A stretch of DNA of 64,000 bases from Streptomyces cirratus (lineage in GTDB: Bacteria > Actinomycetota > Actinomycetes > Streptomycetales > Streptomycetaceae), in NCBI RefSeq assembly GCF_014650775.1, contig NZ_BMVP01000005.1, positions 248,001 through 312,000 on the forward strand, written 5' to 3'. The notes under the pieces are model-generated. The model was given only the letters and a program-made list of their open reading frames with translations. It did not search any database and had not been told where the DNA came from. The translations under genes were made by a program, and so were the position numbers. This document shows positions 34,123 through 43,028 of this stretch, piece by piece (positions within the stretch are counted from its first letter, which is position 1; every line of letters begins with the position of its first letter).

Positions 34123-35298
34123 TCAGCCCGTGGACAGGGCGCCGCGGCCGTGCCAGTCGAGGCAGACCACCAGCGCGTCGTCGTCCGCGTCGGCGTCGCG
34201 GTAGTCCCCGAGCGCACGCAGCACGGCGGCCGGGACGTCAGCCGCGGGCAGCAGACCGGCGGAGGCGATCGCCCGGGCCAGCGCTTGCTCCTCGTACGGT
34301 TCGCCGCCGGGCGAGGAGGCGGCGTAGACCCCGTCGCTGACGAAGACCAGGCGGTCGCCCGGCAGGACGCGAAATTCCTGCACCGCGTACTCCGACTGGT
34401 CGAACATGCCGAGGGGGAACTGCGCCTCGAAGGGGATGCGCTCGACCGCCTTGTCCCGGTGGCGCCACAGCTGCGGGGAGCCGGCGTCGACGACCTGGAC
34501 CCTGCCCGTCGCCAGTTCGAAGGAGAGCAGGAGGGTGGAGACGTGCGCTTCGCCGCGGTGGGCGGCGTACAGGGCCTGGTCGGCCAGGGCGGCCTGGTCC
34601 GCGATGCCGACCCCGGCGCGCCGGGCGTTGCGCAGGGCATTGACCGCGAGGTTGGTCAGCAGGGCCGCGTGGATGCCTTCACCCATGCCGTTGGTGATGG
34701 TGAGGGTGAGGTTCTCCGCCGTACTGGCCCAGTCGAAGTTGTCCCCGTGGATGGCGTAGGCGGGCTCCAGCTGGGCGCCGATGGAGTACTCGGCCCGTGA
34801 GCAGGCCCGGGCCGGCAGCAACTGCCACTGCATCTCCGCGGCCAGGGTGAGCCGGCTCACGCGACGGGCCTGGAGGTAGATGTCGGTGTCGCGCTGTGCG
34901 ACGAGGATCTCGTGGCCGAGCAGGCCGGCGATCTCCGCGAGGTCGTTCCGGGTCTCGGGGGTGGCGAACTCGCCGGGCAGGGACACCGAGAGGATGCCGA
35001 GCCGGTCCCCGCGCACGGTCACGGGCAGGTGCAGGACGAGCACGCCCGGCCCGGCGTCCTCCTGGCAGGGCTCCTGACTTCCGAAGGCCCGCCCCGCGAC
35101 GGTGGTGTGGACGGACAGCGCGGCGGCGCTCCGGGGCACGGCGGTGACGGGGTGCAGGGTGGCGAGGCTGTAGTCGGCCATCAGCAGTTCCACGCCATGC
35201 GCCCCGTAGTGGGTGGCGAGGGCGGAGCGTGCCACCTCGATCAGTGCATGCGGGGCGGCTGCACGCAGGGCGCGCTCGACAGCCAGGAAGTTCGTCAT
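34123..35298 (-). CDS. GAF-PP2C (SpoIIE-type) phosphatase
   Basis: A 391-residue cytoplasmic protein. Residues about 15-140 form a GAF-like sensor. The C-terminal 230 residues are a SpoIIE/RsbU phosphatase with degenerate motifs: 'AIHGDNFDWAS' (usual GGDxYD), 'TNGMGEGIHAALL' (usual DGxGHG) and 'FVSDGVYAA'. Metal-binding Asp residues seem retained at the first and last motif, but the central Asp is Asn. It should act on anti-sigma antagonists such as the STAS protein encoded 0.9 kb away. Confidence 0.87.
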   Translation of the reverse strand: MTNFLAVERALRAAAPHALIEVARSALATHYGAHGVELLMADYSLATLHPVTAVPRSAAALSVHTTVAGRAFGSQEPCQEDAGPGVLVLHLPVTVRGDRLGILSVSLPGEFATPETRNDLAEIAGLLGHEILVAQRDTDIYLQARRVSRLTLAAEMQWQLLPARACSRAEYSIGAQLEPAYAIHGDNFDWASTAENLTLTITNGMGEGIHAALLTNLAVNALRNARRAGVGIADQAALADQALYAAHRGEAHVSTLLLSFELATGRVQVVDAGSPQLWRHRDKAVERIPFEAQFPLGMFDQSEYAVQEFRVLPGDRLVFVSDGVYAASSPGGEPYEEQALARAIASAGLLPAADVPAAVLRALGDYRDADADDDALVVCLDWHGRGALSTG

Positions 35299-35484
35299 CG
35301 TCGGGTCAGGCTCTCTTGGGAATCACGGCGGTCGGGGGTCACAGCGGTCGGAGGTCACGGCGGTTGCAGGACCCGCGTCGGAGCGTAGGGGCATATCGGG
35401 CAAGACCGGGTGTGCGGCGGCTCGGGCGACGGCCGGGAGCTGCCGGGATGGCTAGGACAGGGTGCGGGATGACACAGTAGGCCA

Positions 35485-35991
35485 ATGCCCGCGTCCGGCC
35501 CGCCCCCCGATCACCTGGCGACCGCGCACGCCCTCAGTACGGTCTCGCAGCTGCTCGACGTGCTGTGGGCTCGCGGCCAGGAAGCGGCGGCTACCGGAGC
35601 GATCCCGCCGTCCCAGCTGCGCGCCCTCTTCGTCGTCGAAGGGAACCAGGGCACCAACCTGCGGGCGCTGGGCGAGGCGTTGGGCTCCCGCCCTTCGGCG
35701 GTGAGCCGTCTGTGCGACCGCCTGGAAGCCGTGGGGCTGTTGCGCCGGACGGCGAGTGCCCACAGCGCGCGTGAGATCGAACTGCACCTCACCCGGGCCG
35801 GGCGGGACACGCTCGATCAGATCCGCGCCTTCCGCCGGAGCGAGGTGACCGACGTGCTCGCCACGATGTCTCCCGTGCAGCTGGCCGCCCTCGCCAACGG
35901 GCTCGCGGCCTTCGAGGACGCCGCCGGGGCCCGCACGGGCTTCCCCCGTCGCGATCCCGGCTCCCCGGCCGCCGTAGCGGAAACTGCCTGA
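35485..35991 (+). CDS. MarR-family regulator
   Basis: A 168-residue winged-helix protein: 'IPPSQLRALFVVEGNQGTNL', 'LGSRPSAVSRLCDRLEAVGL' (recognition helix) and wing 'RTASAHSAREIELHLT'. CACAGT lies six bases before the ATG with no Shine-Dalgarno (possible leaderless start). A MarR-like palindrome overlaps the promoter of the next gene. Confidence 0.88.
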   Translation: MPASGPPPDHLATAHALSTVSQLLDVLWARGQEAAATGAIPPSQLRALFVVEGNQGTNLRALGEALGSRPSAVSRLCDRLEAVGLLRRTASAHSAREIELHLTRAGRDTLDQIRAFRRSEVTDVLATMSPVQLAALANGLAAFEDAAGARTGFPRRDPGSPAAVAETA

Positions 35992-36057
35992 GCGGAACCC
36001 CGCCGCGCACCGGTCCCGGAATCGGGGCTCCCGGTACGCACGCCCCCACCAGCGATT

Positions 36058-36087
36058 GTTGCCATGTGGAAACTATATCGCTAGCGT
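36058..36087 (+). promoter_or_regulatory. Housekeeping promoter with overlapping palindrome
   Basis: TTGCCA (36059-36064), a 17-bp spacer and TAGCGT (36082-36087) form a good HrdB-type promoter for the STAS gene. GTTGCCA-TG-TGGAAAC (36058-36073) is a 16-bp near-perfect palindrome over the -35 box, of the size bound by MarR dimers; the upstream MarR gene is the obvious candidate. Confidence 0.65.
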
Positions 36088-36211
36088 GGGCAGCCTGGTC
36101 GTGCATCAAGGCCGGAACTGCGGCTGTCCGCCGTCGAGGTGGAACCGCCGCAGAACCCGAAGCGAGTGACGACCACGAGGCCGGCCTCGCGCAGCCAATG
36201 AGAGGCCATCT

Positions 36212-36607
36212 GTGCCGACGACTCGAATTCATCACCTGGGCAACGACCTGTTGAGCGTGACCACGGTCCGGACCGAGAACGCCTGGATCATCACGGTCAG
36301 TGGAGAGGTCGACGTCGATACCGTGGAACCCCTGCGACGCAGTCTGGAAGCGGCTTCTTCTGCCCGTCTGCCCCTGCCCGTCCTGCTGAACCTGAGGGAC
36401 GTGGACTTCGGCGGTTCAACCCTGGTCAACACCCTGCTGCGGGCTCGTCTGCGCATCGGGCCGGACCGGCTCAGCCTCGTCGACCCCGGCCCCCGGGTGA
36501 TCCGGCTGCTCCGGCTCACCGGCCTGGACGCCCACTTCGCGATCGGCCGCCGCCCGGCGGCCCGGCCCCAGCCGGACCCCGTCCCCAAGGTCACGTACCT
36601 CCCCTGA
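36212..36607 (+). CDS. STAS-domain anti-sigma factor antagonist
   Basis: A 131-residue protein with 'AWIITVSGEVDVDTVEPLRR' and 'VLLNLRDVDFGGSTLVNTLL', the STAS fold. In classical antagonists a Ser in the 'DSS/DSxG' position is phosphorylated; here the motif is FGGST, so Ser or Thr may serve. It probably belongs to the same partner-switch as the PP2C phosphatase. GTG start with GAGAGG upstream. Confidence 0.87.
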   Translation: MPTTRIHHLGNDLLSVTTVRTENAWIITVSGEVDVDTVEPLRRSLEAASSARLPLPVLLNLRDVDFGGSTLVNTLLRARLRIGPDRLSLVDPGPRVIRLLRLTGLDAHFAIGRRPAARPQPDPVPKVTYLP

Positions 36608-36692
36608 CCCGAGGGCCCCTGAGGGCCCCTCCCGTCACAGGAGATGGCCCGCCGCCGGAAATGGGGCGGCCGGGAGCGGGTAGTGGGGGGTC

Positions 36693-36986
36693 ATGACCGA
36701 CGTGACACCGAACGAACCGAACCCGAACGAACAGCAGCCCGACAAGGACGTCGCCGACTGGGTGACCGGCGACGAGCCGGCCACCGGCCCACAGCTGAGC
36801 TACCTGCACACCCTGGCTCGGGAAGCGGGCGAGGACGTGCCCGGGAAGCTCACCAAGGCCGAGGCCTCACAGCTGATCGACCGCCTCCAGCAGGCCTCGC
36901 CCCGGACGGCCGCTCCACAGGGGTCCGTGCCCGCCACGCCCGCCGACGGGGCGGCCACCCGGCCCGGAGATACCGAGAGCCCCTGA
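36693..36986 (+). CDS. DUF3072 family protein
   Basis: A 97-residue soluble protein with the family core 'VADWVTGDEPATGPQLSYLH' and 'TLAREAGEDVPGKLTKAEAS', flanked by disordered Pro/Asn/Gln-rich ends. Function unknown. The core looks like a small SAP-type helix-extended-loop-helix module. GGGGGGT precedes the ATG. Confidence 0.85.
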   Translation: MTDVTPNEPNPNEQQPDKDVADWVTGDEPATGPQLSYLHTLAREAGEDVPGKLTKAEASQLIDRLQQASPRTAAPQGSVPATPADGAATRPGDTESP

Positions 36987-37050
36987 CCGGGACGCCGTCC
37001 CCGCGGCCTTGCGCCGTGCGTGGCGGTTCCTCCCGCCGGCGGCCCCTCGA

Positions 37051-37272
37051 TCAGTGGCCCGGGCGGCCGTGGCACTCGTGGCGGCCGTCGGCGCCTTCCT
37101 CGTTGAACCAGTAGTCCCCGGCAGCGAGGTAGCGCCGACGGGCCTCCCCGGCCATGGCGACCGCGCTTCGGGTGGCGTCGGCCGTGGCGGCGGGGAGTTC
37201 GGGGCGGTCCTGACGGGGCTGGCGTTCGAACACGACAGGCTCCTGACGAAGCTGGGGTGGGATCTCCCCCAT
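37051..37272 (-). CDS. Possible small hypothetical protein
   Basis: A 73-residue frame ending 'RYLAAGDYWFNEEGADGRHE', which looks protein-like in its C-terminal half. No good ribosome site and no family recognised. It fills the otherwise empty space between DUF3072 and the MFS gene. Confidence 0.35.
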   Translation of the reverse strand: MGEIPPQLRQEPVVFERQPRQDRPELPAATADATRSAVAMAGEARRRYLAAGDYWFNEEGADGRHECHGRPGH

Positions 37273-37359
37273 GATGGCGCCGCACCCCGCGTCCCGCAGG
37301 TCGAGGCGGCTCCGTCCCCCGCGGGGGGGGCCGCCGGCGGATGCGCGCCGGGAGCCCGC

Positions 37360-38778
37360 TCAGGACGCCTTGCCCGTACGCCCGAGGCCGATCGCGACCA
37401 GAGCCGCCGCGGCGATCATGATCACCGTGTCGATCAGCAGGACCGAGTGCACCCCCTCCAAGAGCGAGGCCCGCGTGGTCGCGAGGACACCGAGGAGCGG
37501 GATCCCGATGGTGATGCCGACCTGCTGCGTGGTGGTGACCAGGCCGGTCGCCAGGCCCTGTTCCTCGTCCGGGACACCGCTCGTGGCGATCACCCCGTAC
37601 GAGATGATCGAGCCGAGGTGGAACATGCTGGCCACCGACACTGCGAGGGTCGCCACGACCGCTCCCGACTGCGCGCCCACCGTCAGCAGCGCCGCGGTGA
37701 AGACGCCCTGGCCGAGCAGCGAGCCGATCAGGGTGCGCCGTGCTCCGAGCCGGCCGATCACCTTCGGTGCGTACGAGCCGGCGACGGCGGAGGCGACGCC
37801 CTGGGCCCCGAACACCAGGCCCGTGCGCAGGGAGGACAGGCCGAGGGTCTCCTGGAGGTAGAGCGTCAGGACGAACACGACCGTGGACATCATGGAGAAG
37901 GAGACCAGACCGCCGAAGTTGCCCCAGGCCACCGTGCGCCGCCCCAGCATCGGCAGTGACACCAGCGGGGCGGGCGACTTCGACTCGACCGCGACGAACG
38001 CGACGAGCAGGGCCACGGCGACGACCAGCGTGCCCCACACGTCCGCTTCGCCGAAGCCGCGCTGCGCCGCCGTCGACAGGGAGTAGATCAGTGCGAGCAG
38101 GCCGAGGGTGACGGTGACGGCGCCCGGTACGTCCAGCCGGGGCCGGTCGGGGGTGCGCGATTCGGGCAGCAGTCCGGGGGCCAGCGCGAGCACGATCACC
38201 GCGGTGGCGGCCAGCAGCCCCATCGTGGAGCGCCAGCCGAGGGTGTCGGTCATGACGCCGCCGAGGACCATGCCGACGGTGAATCCGAGGGACAGCAGGG
38301 TGCCGGAGATGCCGAGCGCCTTGTCGCGCAGCGGGCCCTCGGGAAACGTGGTGGTGAGCAGGGACATGCCGGTGGGCACGATGACCGCCGCCCCGAGGCC
38401 CTGGAGGGCCCGCCCGGTCAGGAAGGACGCCGGATCCCAGGCCGTCGAGGCCAGCAGGGAGGCCGCGCCGAAGAGGACGAGACCGGCCAGGAACAGCTTC
38501 TTGCGCCCGTAGAGGTCGGCGATGCGGCCGAAGAGGAGCAGGAAGCCGCCGGAGGGCAGGGCGAAGGCGGTGACCGCCCACTGGAGGGCGGACCGGCTCA
38601 GGCCCAGGTCCTTGCCGAGGACCGGCAGGGCCACGTTCAGTACGGAGAAGTCGAGGGCCACCATGAACTGGGCGGCGCAGAGCACGAAGAGGACGAGCTT
38701 CGCCCGGCCGCCCAGCCGGTCCTCGCGGGGGGCCGCCGACTGCGGCCCGGTGGTAGTCACTTGGGTATCGATCGCCAT
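37360..38778 (-). CDS. MFS drug efflux transporter, DHA2 (14-TM) type
   Basis: A 472-residue transporter with about fourteen hydrophobic helices. Motif A is 'GRIADLYGRKKLFLAG', motif C 'LGFTVGMVLGGVMTD' and the N-terminal 'FMVALDFSVLNVALPVLGKD' is typical of DHA2 pumps. It exports drugs or secondary metabolites by proton antiport. Divergent from an HTH regulator across a 90-bp space containing paired palindromes, which suggests direct control. Confidence 0.92.
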   Translation of the reverse strand: MAIDTQVTTTGPQSAAPREDRLGGRAKLVLFVLCAAQFMVALDFSVLNVALPVLGKDLGLSRSALQWAVTAFALPSGGFLLLFGRIADLYGRKKLFLAGLVLFGAASLLASTAWDPASFLTGRALQGLGAAVIVPTGMSLLTTTFPEGPLRDKALGISGTLLSLGFTVGMVLGGVMTDTLGWRSTMGLLAATAVIVLALAPGLLPESRTPDRPRLDVPGAVTVTLGLLALIYSLSTAAQRGFGEADVWGTLVVAVALLVAFVAVESKSPAPLVSLPMLGRRTVAWGNFGGLVSFSMMSTVVFVLTLYLQETLGLSSLRTGLVFGAQGVASAVAGSYAPKVIGRLGARRTLIGSLLGQGVFTAALLTVGAQSGAVVATLAVSVASMFHLGSIISYGVIATSGVPDEEQGLATGLVTTTQQVGITIGIPLLGVLATTRASLLEGVHSVLLIDTVIMIAAAALVAIGLGRTGKAS

Positions 38779-38847
38779 GGCCACCACCCTGGTGGCCGGG
38801 GAATGCCCGTGGAGAGTGGGAACTTATCCTGTTGGTGTCACCACCAG
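38779..38847. promoter_or_regulatory. Paired TGGTGG/CCACCA operator sites
   Basis: GGCCACCA-CCC-TGGTGGCC (38779-38797) abuts the MFS start codon. A second site, TTGGTGTCACCACC (about 38833-38846), lies before the regulator gene. Both share the TGGTG/CACCA half-site, so one regulator could repress both divergent genes. Confidence 0.6.
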
Positions 38848-38867
38848 GCAGCCGACAGGGGGAACGA

Positions 38868-39740
38868 GTGGCTACACCGACCGGGCATCACCGCCGTGGC
38901 GAGCTGCGGGAGTTCCTGATGAGCAGGCGGGCCAAGGTCAGCCCGGCGGACGCCGGTCTGCCGGCCGGCGGGGGCCGGCGCCGCACGCCGGGCCTGCGCC
39001 GCGAGGAGGTCGCGGTGCTCGCGGGAGTCGGGGTGTCCTGGTACCAGTGGCTGGAGCAGGGCCGCGACATCACCGTGTCACCCCAGGTACTGGACTCCGT
39101 CAGCAGGGTCTTGAAGCTGACCAGCGTCGAGCGCCGGCACTTGTACGTGCTCGCGGGACTGAACCCGCCCGCCCTGGCGGTGGCGCCGGGCGACCAGGAC
39201 ATGTGCGACGGGCTGAAACGGCTGATCGACACGTGGATGCCGTTCCCCGCACACATCATGGACGCGTACTGGAACATAGTGCTGTACAACGACGCGGCGT
39301 CGACGGTGCTCGGCATGCGCCCGGACATCGTGCAGAACTGCCTGGTCTCGTTCTTCACCGACCCCGTGTACAAGGCGCGGGCCCGGCAATGGGAGAAGAT
39401 CGCCGCAGTGGTGGTCGCCCAGTTCCGGGCGGCGTGCTGGGAGTTCCCCGACGACGACGGGTTCCGTGCGGTCGTCGAGCAGGCCCGGGAGCTGAGCCCG
39501 GAGTTCGCCGCGCTGTGGGAGCGGCGCGACATCCGGCCCGGCGGTCAGCTGCAGAAGGAACTGGAGCACCCGGTCGTGGGCACGCTCCGGTTCGAGTCGA
39601 CCCAGCTGCGGGTCCCGGCCCGGCCCGACCTGGCGATCGTGCTGCACACCCCGCTGCCGGGCACCGGCACGGCGGAGAGGCTGGAGTGGCTGAGCTCGCC
39701 GGAAGGCCGGCGGGGTTCGATGTACCCGCTCGCCGGCTGA
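38868..39740 (+). CDS. XRE/MmyB-type HTH regulator
   Basis: A 290-residue regulator: N-terminal 'GELREFLMSRRAKVSPADAG' and 'TPGLRREEVAVLAGVGVSWY' (helix-turn-helix), then the MmyB-like ligand-binding domain with 'AYWNIVLYNDAASTVLG' and 'TLRFESTQLRVPARPDLAIV'. Family members bind fatty-acid-like ligands and control a divergent dehydrogenase or transporter. The GTG start follows GGGGGA. Confidence 0.92.
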   Translation: MATPTGHHRRGELREFLMSRRAKVSPADAGLPAGGGRRRTPGLRREEVAVLAGVGVSWYQWLEQGRDITVSPQVLDSVSRVLKLTSVERRHLYVLAGLNPPALAVAPGDQDMCDGLKRLIDTWMPFPAHIMDAYWNIVLYNDAASTVLGMRPDIVQNCLVSFFTDPVYKARARQWEKIAAVVVAQFRAACWEFPDDDGFRAVVEQARELSPEFAALWERRDIRPGGQLQKELEHPVVGTLRFESTQLRVPARPDLAIVLHTPLPGTGTAERLEWLSSPEGRRGSMYPLAG

Positions 39741-39875
39741 GCTCCGTCCCGCTCGCGGCCGGCCGCCGGTCCGGTGGCCGAGGCGAAGGGCTCGCCCTTC
39801 CGGAAGGGCGGCAGCCGCTCCGGCACCGGCTGGAGCCCGCGCCGTGCGGGCTCTCCTCGGCCACCCGGCGGCGTC

Positions 39876-41675
39876 TCAGACCGTGTCTTCGAGGAAGCCG
39901 CCCGACTGGTGCTGCCACAGCTTCGCGTAGGCGCCGTCCGCGGCACGCAGTTCGTCGTGGGTGCCCTGCTCGATGATCCGGCCGCGGTCCAGGACGACGA
40001 GCCGGTCCATGGTGGCGACCGTGCTGAGGCGGTGGGCCACGACGAGCGCCGTGCGTCCCTCCATGAGCCGCCACAGCGCGTCCTGGACGAGGATCTCGCT
40101 CTCGGAGTCCAGGGCACTGGTCGCCTCGTCGAGCAGCAGGACCGGCGCGTCGCGCAGGATCGCCCGGGCGAGGGCGACCCGCTGGCGCTGGCCGCCGGAC
40201 AGCTTCACACCGCGCTCGCCCACCATGGTGTCGAACCCCTCCGGCAGCGCGTCGGCGAACTCCGTGACGTGCGCCGCCTGCGCCGCGCGGCGGATTTCCG
40301 CGTCCGTGGCGTCCGGCCGGGCGAAAGCGATGTTCTCCCGCAGCGTGCGGTGGAACATCGCCGGGTCCTGCGGCACGTAGGCGATCAGGCTCCGCAGGTC
40401 GGCCTGGCAGAGCCTGCTGATGTCCTGTCCCCCGATGAGGATGCGGCCGGCGTCGATGTCCGTCATGCGCAGCAGCAGGCGGGTGAGCGTGGTCTTGCCC
40501 CCGCCGGACCGGCCCACGAGGCCGATCTTCGACCCGCCGGGGACGGTCAGGTCGAGGCCCTCGAAGAGCGGGCGCGCTCCCGCGTGGGTGAAGGTCACCT
40601 TCTCGAAGCGCACGTCGGAGCCGGCCCCGGACAGCAGCGGCTCGGGGCGCGGCGGGTCGAGGACGGTCGGCGGCACCAGCAGCAGTTCGGTGAACTGGGC
40701 GGCCTCCGTCATCGAGCTCTCCAGGCGACGGTAGATCTGGTTGAACTCGAACATGATCCGCGTCGCGTTGGAGTAGTAGGTGAAGGCGACCACGACCGCC
40801 TCCACGCCGTGGCCCTCACCGGCGAGTGCGACGGCGAGGAGCAGACCGAGCGCGTTGGTCACCACGGACATCGGCGCGACCAGCGTGTCGATGCGCAGGT
40901 TGCCGTAGTCCCACGAGCGCAGCGTGAGCCGCCGCGACTCGGCGACCCGCGAGCGGTGCTCGGCGGCCTCGCGTTCCTCGGCGCCGAACGCCCGGATCGT
41001 GTCGATGTTCATCAGGCTGTCCGCGACGTGGCCCGAGACCCGCGCGATCGCTTCCTCCCGCTCCCTGACGAGCGACTGGCGGCGACGGATCAGGGGCGCC
41101 ACCCCCAATGCCGTCAGTGCGATCATCACCAGCAGGATGACCACGAGCAGTGGCTCGTAGTGCCACAGCACCACGGATCCGAAGGCCAGCGGTACGAAGC
41201 TGCCCACGACGGAGAAGGTGAGCGTGTCGACGAGCTCCTCGAAGCGGGAGGCGAAGCTCAGGACCCGCTTGGTCAGGGACCCGGCGAAGTTGTCGTGGAA
41301 AAAGGCCGCGTCCTTGGCGAACAGCTCGTCCATGCCGATCACGTAGAGGCGCTCGATGCCGCGGGCGTCGAGACGGTTCAGGCAGTGCAGTCCGATGCGC
41401 CACAGGGCCTCGGCGAGCAGCAAGGTCACGGCGAAGCCGAGGACGTAGGGCAGCATCGCGCGGATGCCGGGGCGGGTGTCCCCCGCGATGCGGCCGATGA
41501 GCTTCGCGACGACCAGCGGCGCGATGTAGTTGATGCCGATGTTGCCCAGCGCGGGGAGCAGCATCGCGGGTGCGGTCAGCCACTTGAGGCGGGCCAGCTC
41601 CCGTCCGTAATAGCGGAGGGCGAGGAGCGTTGCGCCCGTGCCCGGTGTACCTTCGGGTAATTCGTGCGATGCCAT
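39876..41675 (-). CDS. ABC exporter with fused membrane and ATPase domains
   Basis: A 599-residue half-transporter. About six membrane helices cover residues 20-320. The nucleotide-binding domain has Walker A 'GRSGGGKTTL', Q-loop 'YVPQDP', signature 'LSGGQRQRVALARAI', Walker B 'VLLLDEAT' and H-loop 'VAHRLSTV'. Such proteins dimerise to export lipids, peptides or drugs. The ATG of MASHELP was chosen because the open frame upstream is low complexity. Confidence 0.92.
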   Translation of the reverse strand: MASHELPEGTPGTGATLLALRYYGRELARLKWLTAPAMLLPALGNIGINYIAPLVVAKLIGRIAGDTRPGIRAMLPYVLGFAVTLLLAEALWRIGLHCLNRLDARGIERLYVIGMDELFAKDAAFFHDNFAGSLTKRVLSFASRFEELVDTLTFSVVGSFVPLAFGSVVLWHYEPLLVVILLVMIALTALGVAPLIRRRQSLVREREEAIARVSGHVADSLMNIDTIRAFGAEEREAAEHRSRVAESRRLTLRSWDYGNLRIDTLVAPMSVVTNALGLLLAVALAGEGHGVEAVVVAFTYYSNATRIMFEFNQIYRRLESSMTEAAQFTELLLVPPTVLDPPRPEPLLSGAGSDVRFEKVTFTHAGARPLFEGLDLTVPGGSKIGLVGRSGGGKTTLTRLLLRMTDIDAGRILIGGQDISRLCQADLRSLIAYVPQDPAMFHRTLRENIAFARPDATDAEIRRAAQAAHVTEFADALPEGFDTMVGERGVKLSGGQRQRVALARAILRDAPVLLLDEATSALDSESEILVQDALWRLMEGRTALVVAHRLSTVATMDRLVVLDRGRIIEQGTHDELRAADGAYAKLWQHQSGGFLEDTV

Positions 41676-42302
41676 GTCAAACCCTGCTTTGTGGGACCGA
41701 CGGCCAGGAGTCGCAGTGTCCTGCAAGGACGCCCGGGCCGTCCAAGTCTTTTCCCCGCCGCCCGCCGCCGTGCGCCACAGTGCGCCCCGTGCGCCGTACG
41801 CGCCCACCGCGCGCCCGCCGGACCCGCCCTGGTCCCGCTCTCCGGGACCACCGCCCGGTCCCGCGCCTGTGCGGGTGTGAAGGGTTTGCAACGGAAGGTC
41901 GGCCGCACGGCACACGGGTACCCCCGGGGCACCCCGGGGCAGGACGGAAGACCACCTTTCGTATGACTCTACAAGAGGGGCCAGCTGACCAGCCAAGTCC
42001 TTTAGGGGTTCGGTGACTTTCGCCGACAGGGCCCGCCGGATGTACTTGCGCTATTCCGCATTAACAGCACGTGAACGAGGCTTCGGAGGGGACAGTGGGG
42101 GGCTTCCTGATGATCACCGAGACTTCTCCCGCCCGCGGTGGCCGGCCCGGTCTCACCGGGACGGCAGATGGTCGGCGCCCACCCGCGCCGATCTCCCGCG
42201 GGTGTCGCTGACCGAGCTGATCTTGAGGCGGAATCGCCAATCCCCACTTGTAACCCCGGGCCCGCCCGGGGAACCCCCACAGTCTGCGACAAAGGAGAGA
42301 CC
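41676..42302. other. Intergenic region without a convincing gene
   Basis: 627 bp upstream of both the ABC exporter and guanine deaminase. Open frames here are GC-biased shadows with no family match. A 7-bp hairpin, CCCCGGG-CCCG-CCCGGGG (42254-42271), lies about 30 bases before the deaminase start, in its probable 5' leader. The stretch 41945-42070 is less GC-rich than its surroundings and probably holds promoters. Confidence 0.5.
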
Positions 42303-42806
42303 ATGACCGCGCACACTCAAGAAAAGAGCATCCAGGAGCTCGAGCGCACCTGGATGGACGAGGCCATCGGCCTTGCCACCAACAGTGTGGAGAACGGCGG
42401 CGGTCCGTTCGGCGCATTGATCGCCAAGGATGGCGAAATCGTTGCGATCGGGAACAACAACGTCACCTCGCATCTGGATCCGACGGCGCACGGCGAGGTG
42501 ACCGCGATCCGTGCCGCGTGCCAGGCGCTGGGCACCTTCTCGCTCGAAGGCTGTGTCCTGGTCACCTCGTGCGAGCCGTGCCCGATGTGTCTGTCCTCCG
42601 CACTGTGGGCGCGAGTCGACCGGATCATCTTCGCCGCTGACCGTGATGACGCCGCGGTGGCCGGTTTCGACGACCGCAAGTTCTACGACCTGCTCGAGAA
42701 GCGGCCCGCGGAGCTGTGGCCGATGGAGATCGAGCGAGTGGACATGCCGAACCGTACGGCGCCGTTCGAGGCGTGGCTCGCCAAGTCCGACCGCATCGAC
42801 TACTGA
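42303..42806 (+). CDS. guaD: Guanine deaminase (cytidine deaminase-fold)
   Basis: A 167-residue zinc deaminase. 'DPTAHGEVTAIRAAC' holds the zinc His and catalytic Glu (HGE rather than the commoner HAE) and 'CEPCPMCLSSALWARV' the two zinc Cys. The overall match, including 'FYDLLEKRPAE' near the C-terminus, is to B. subtilis GuaD-type guanine deaminase, which makes xanthine. This fits the convergent xdhABC operon, which oxidises xanthine. AAGGAGAGACC precedes the ATG. Confidence 0.88.
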   Translation: MTAHTQEKSIQELERTWMDEAIGLATNSVENGGGPFGALIAKDGEIVAIGNNNVTSHLDPTAHGEVTAIRAACQALGTFSLEGCVLVTSCEPCPMCLSSALWARVDRIIFAADRDDAAVAGFDDRKFYDLLEKRPAELWPMEIERVDMPNRTAPFEAWLAKSDRIDY

Positions 42807-42819
42807 AAACCCGGTTCAC

Positions 42820-42858
42820 CGCCCTGTCCCGGCCCGCGCGTGCGGCCAGGACAGGGCG
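42820..42858 (+). terminator. Terminator of the deaminase gene
   Basis: CGCCCTGTCC (42820-42829) pairs with GGACAGGGCG (42849-42858), with an extra CGGCC/GGCC stem inside the loop; 14 bp after the stop. Confidence 0.75.
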
Positions 42859-42937
42859 AGTTCGTTTGGCCGGAAGGGATCTCCGCCGCCCCGCAACGCC
42901 GGCGGCGGGCGTCCAGGGCCACGGCAGGCAGCCGAAA

Positions 42938-42989
42938 AAGGGTGCCCCCGCAGTCGTGCGAGTAGACGCACACGTGCGGGGGCACCCTT
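42938..42989 (-). terminator. Intrinsic terminator of the xdh operon
   Basis: A 15-bp perfect stem (42938-42952 with 42975-42989) lies 40 bp beyond the xdhC stop. On the minus strand it is followed by a run of five T, a classical rho-independent terminator that is uncommon in this genome. Confidence 0.85.
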
Positions 42990-43028
42990 GTCGGTCCGGG
43001 TGGACGGTCGGCCGGTCCGGGCGGACGG

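Noticed and set aside
42013..42306. Small gene upstream of guanine deaminase
   Set aside because: No family features; it runs through the promoter region and hairpin of the deaminase.
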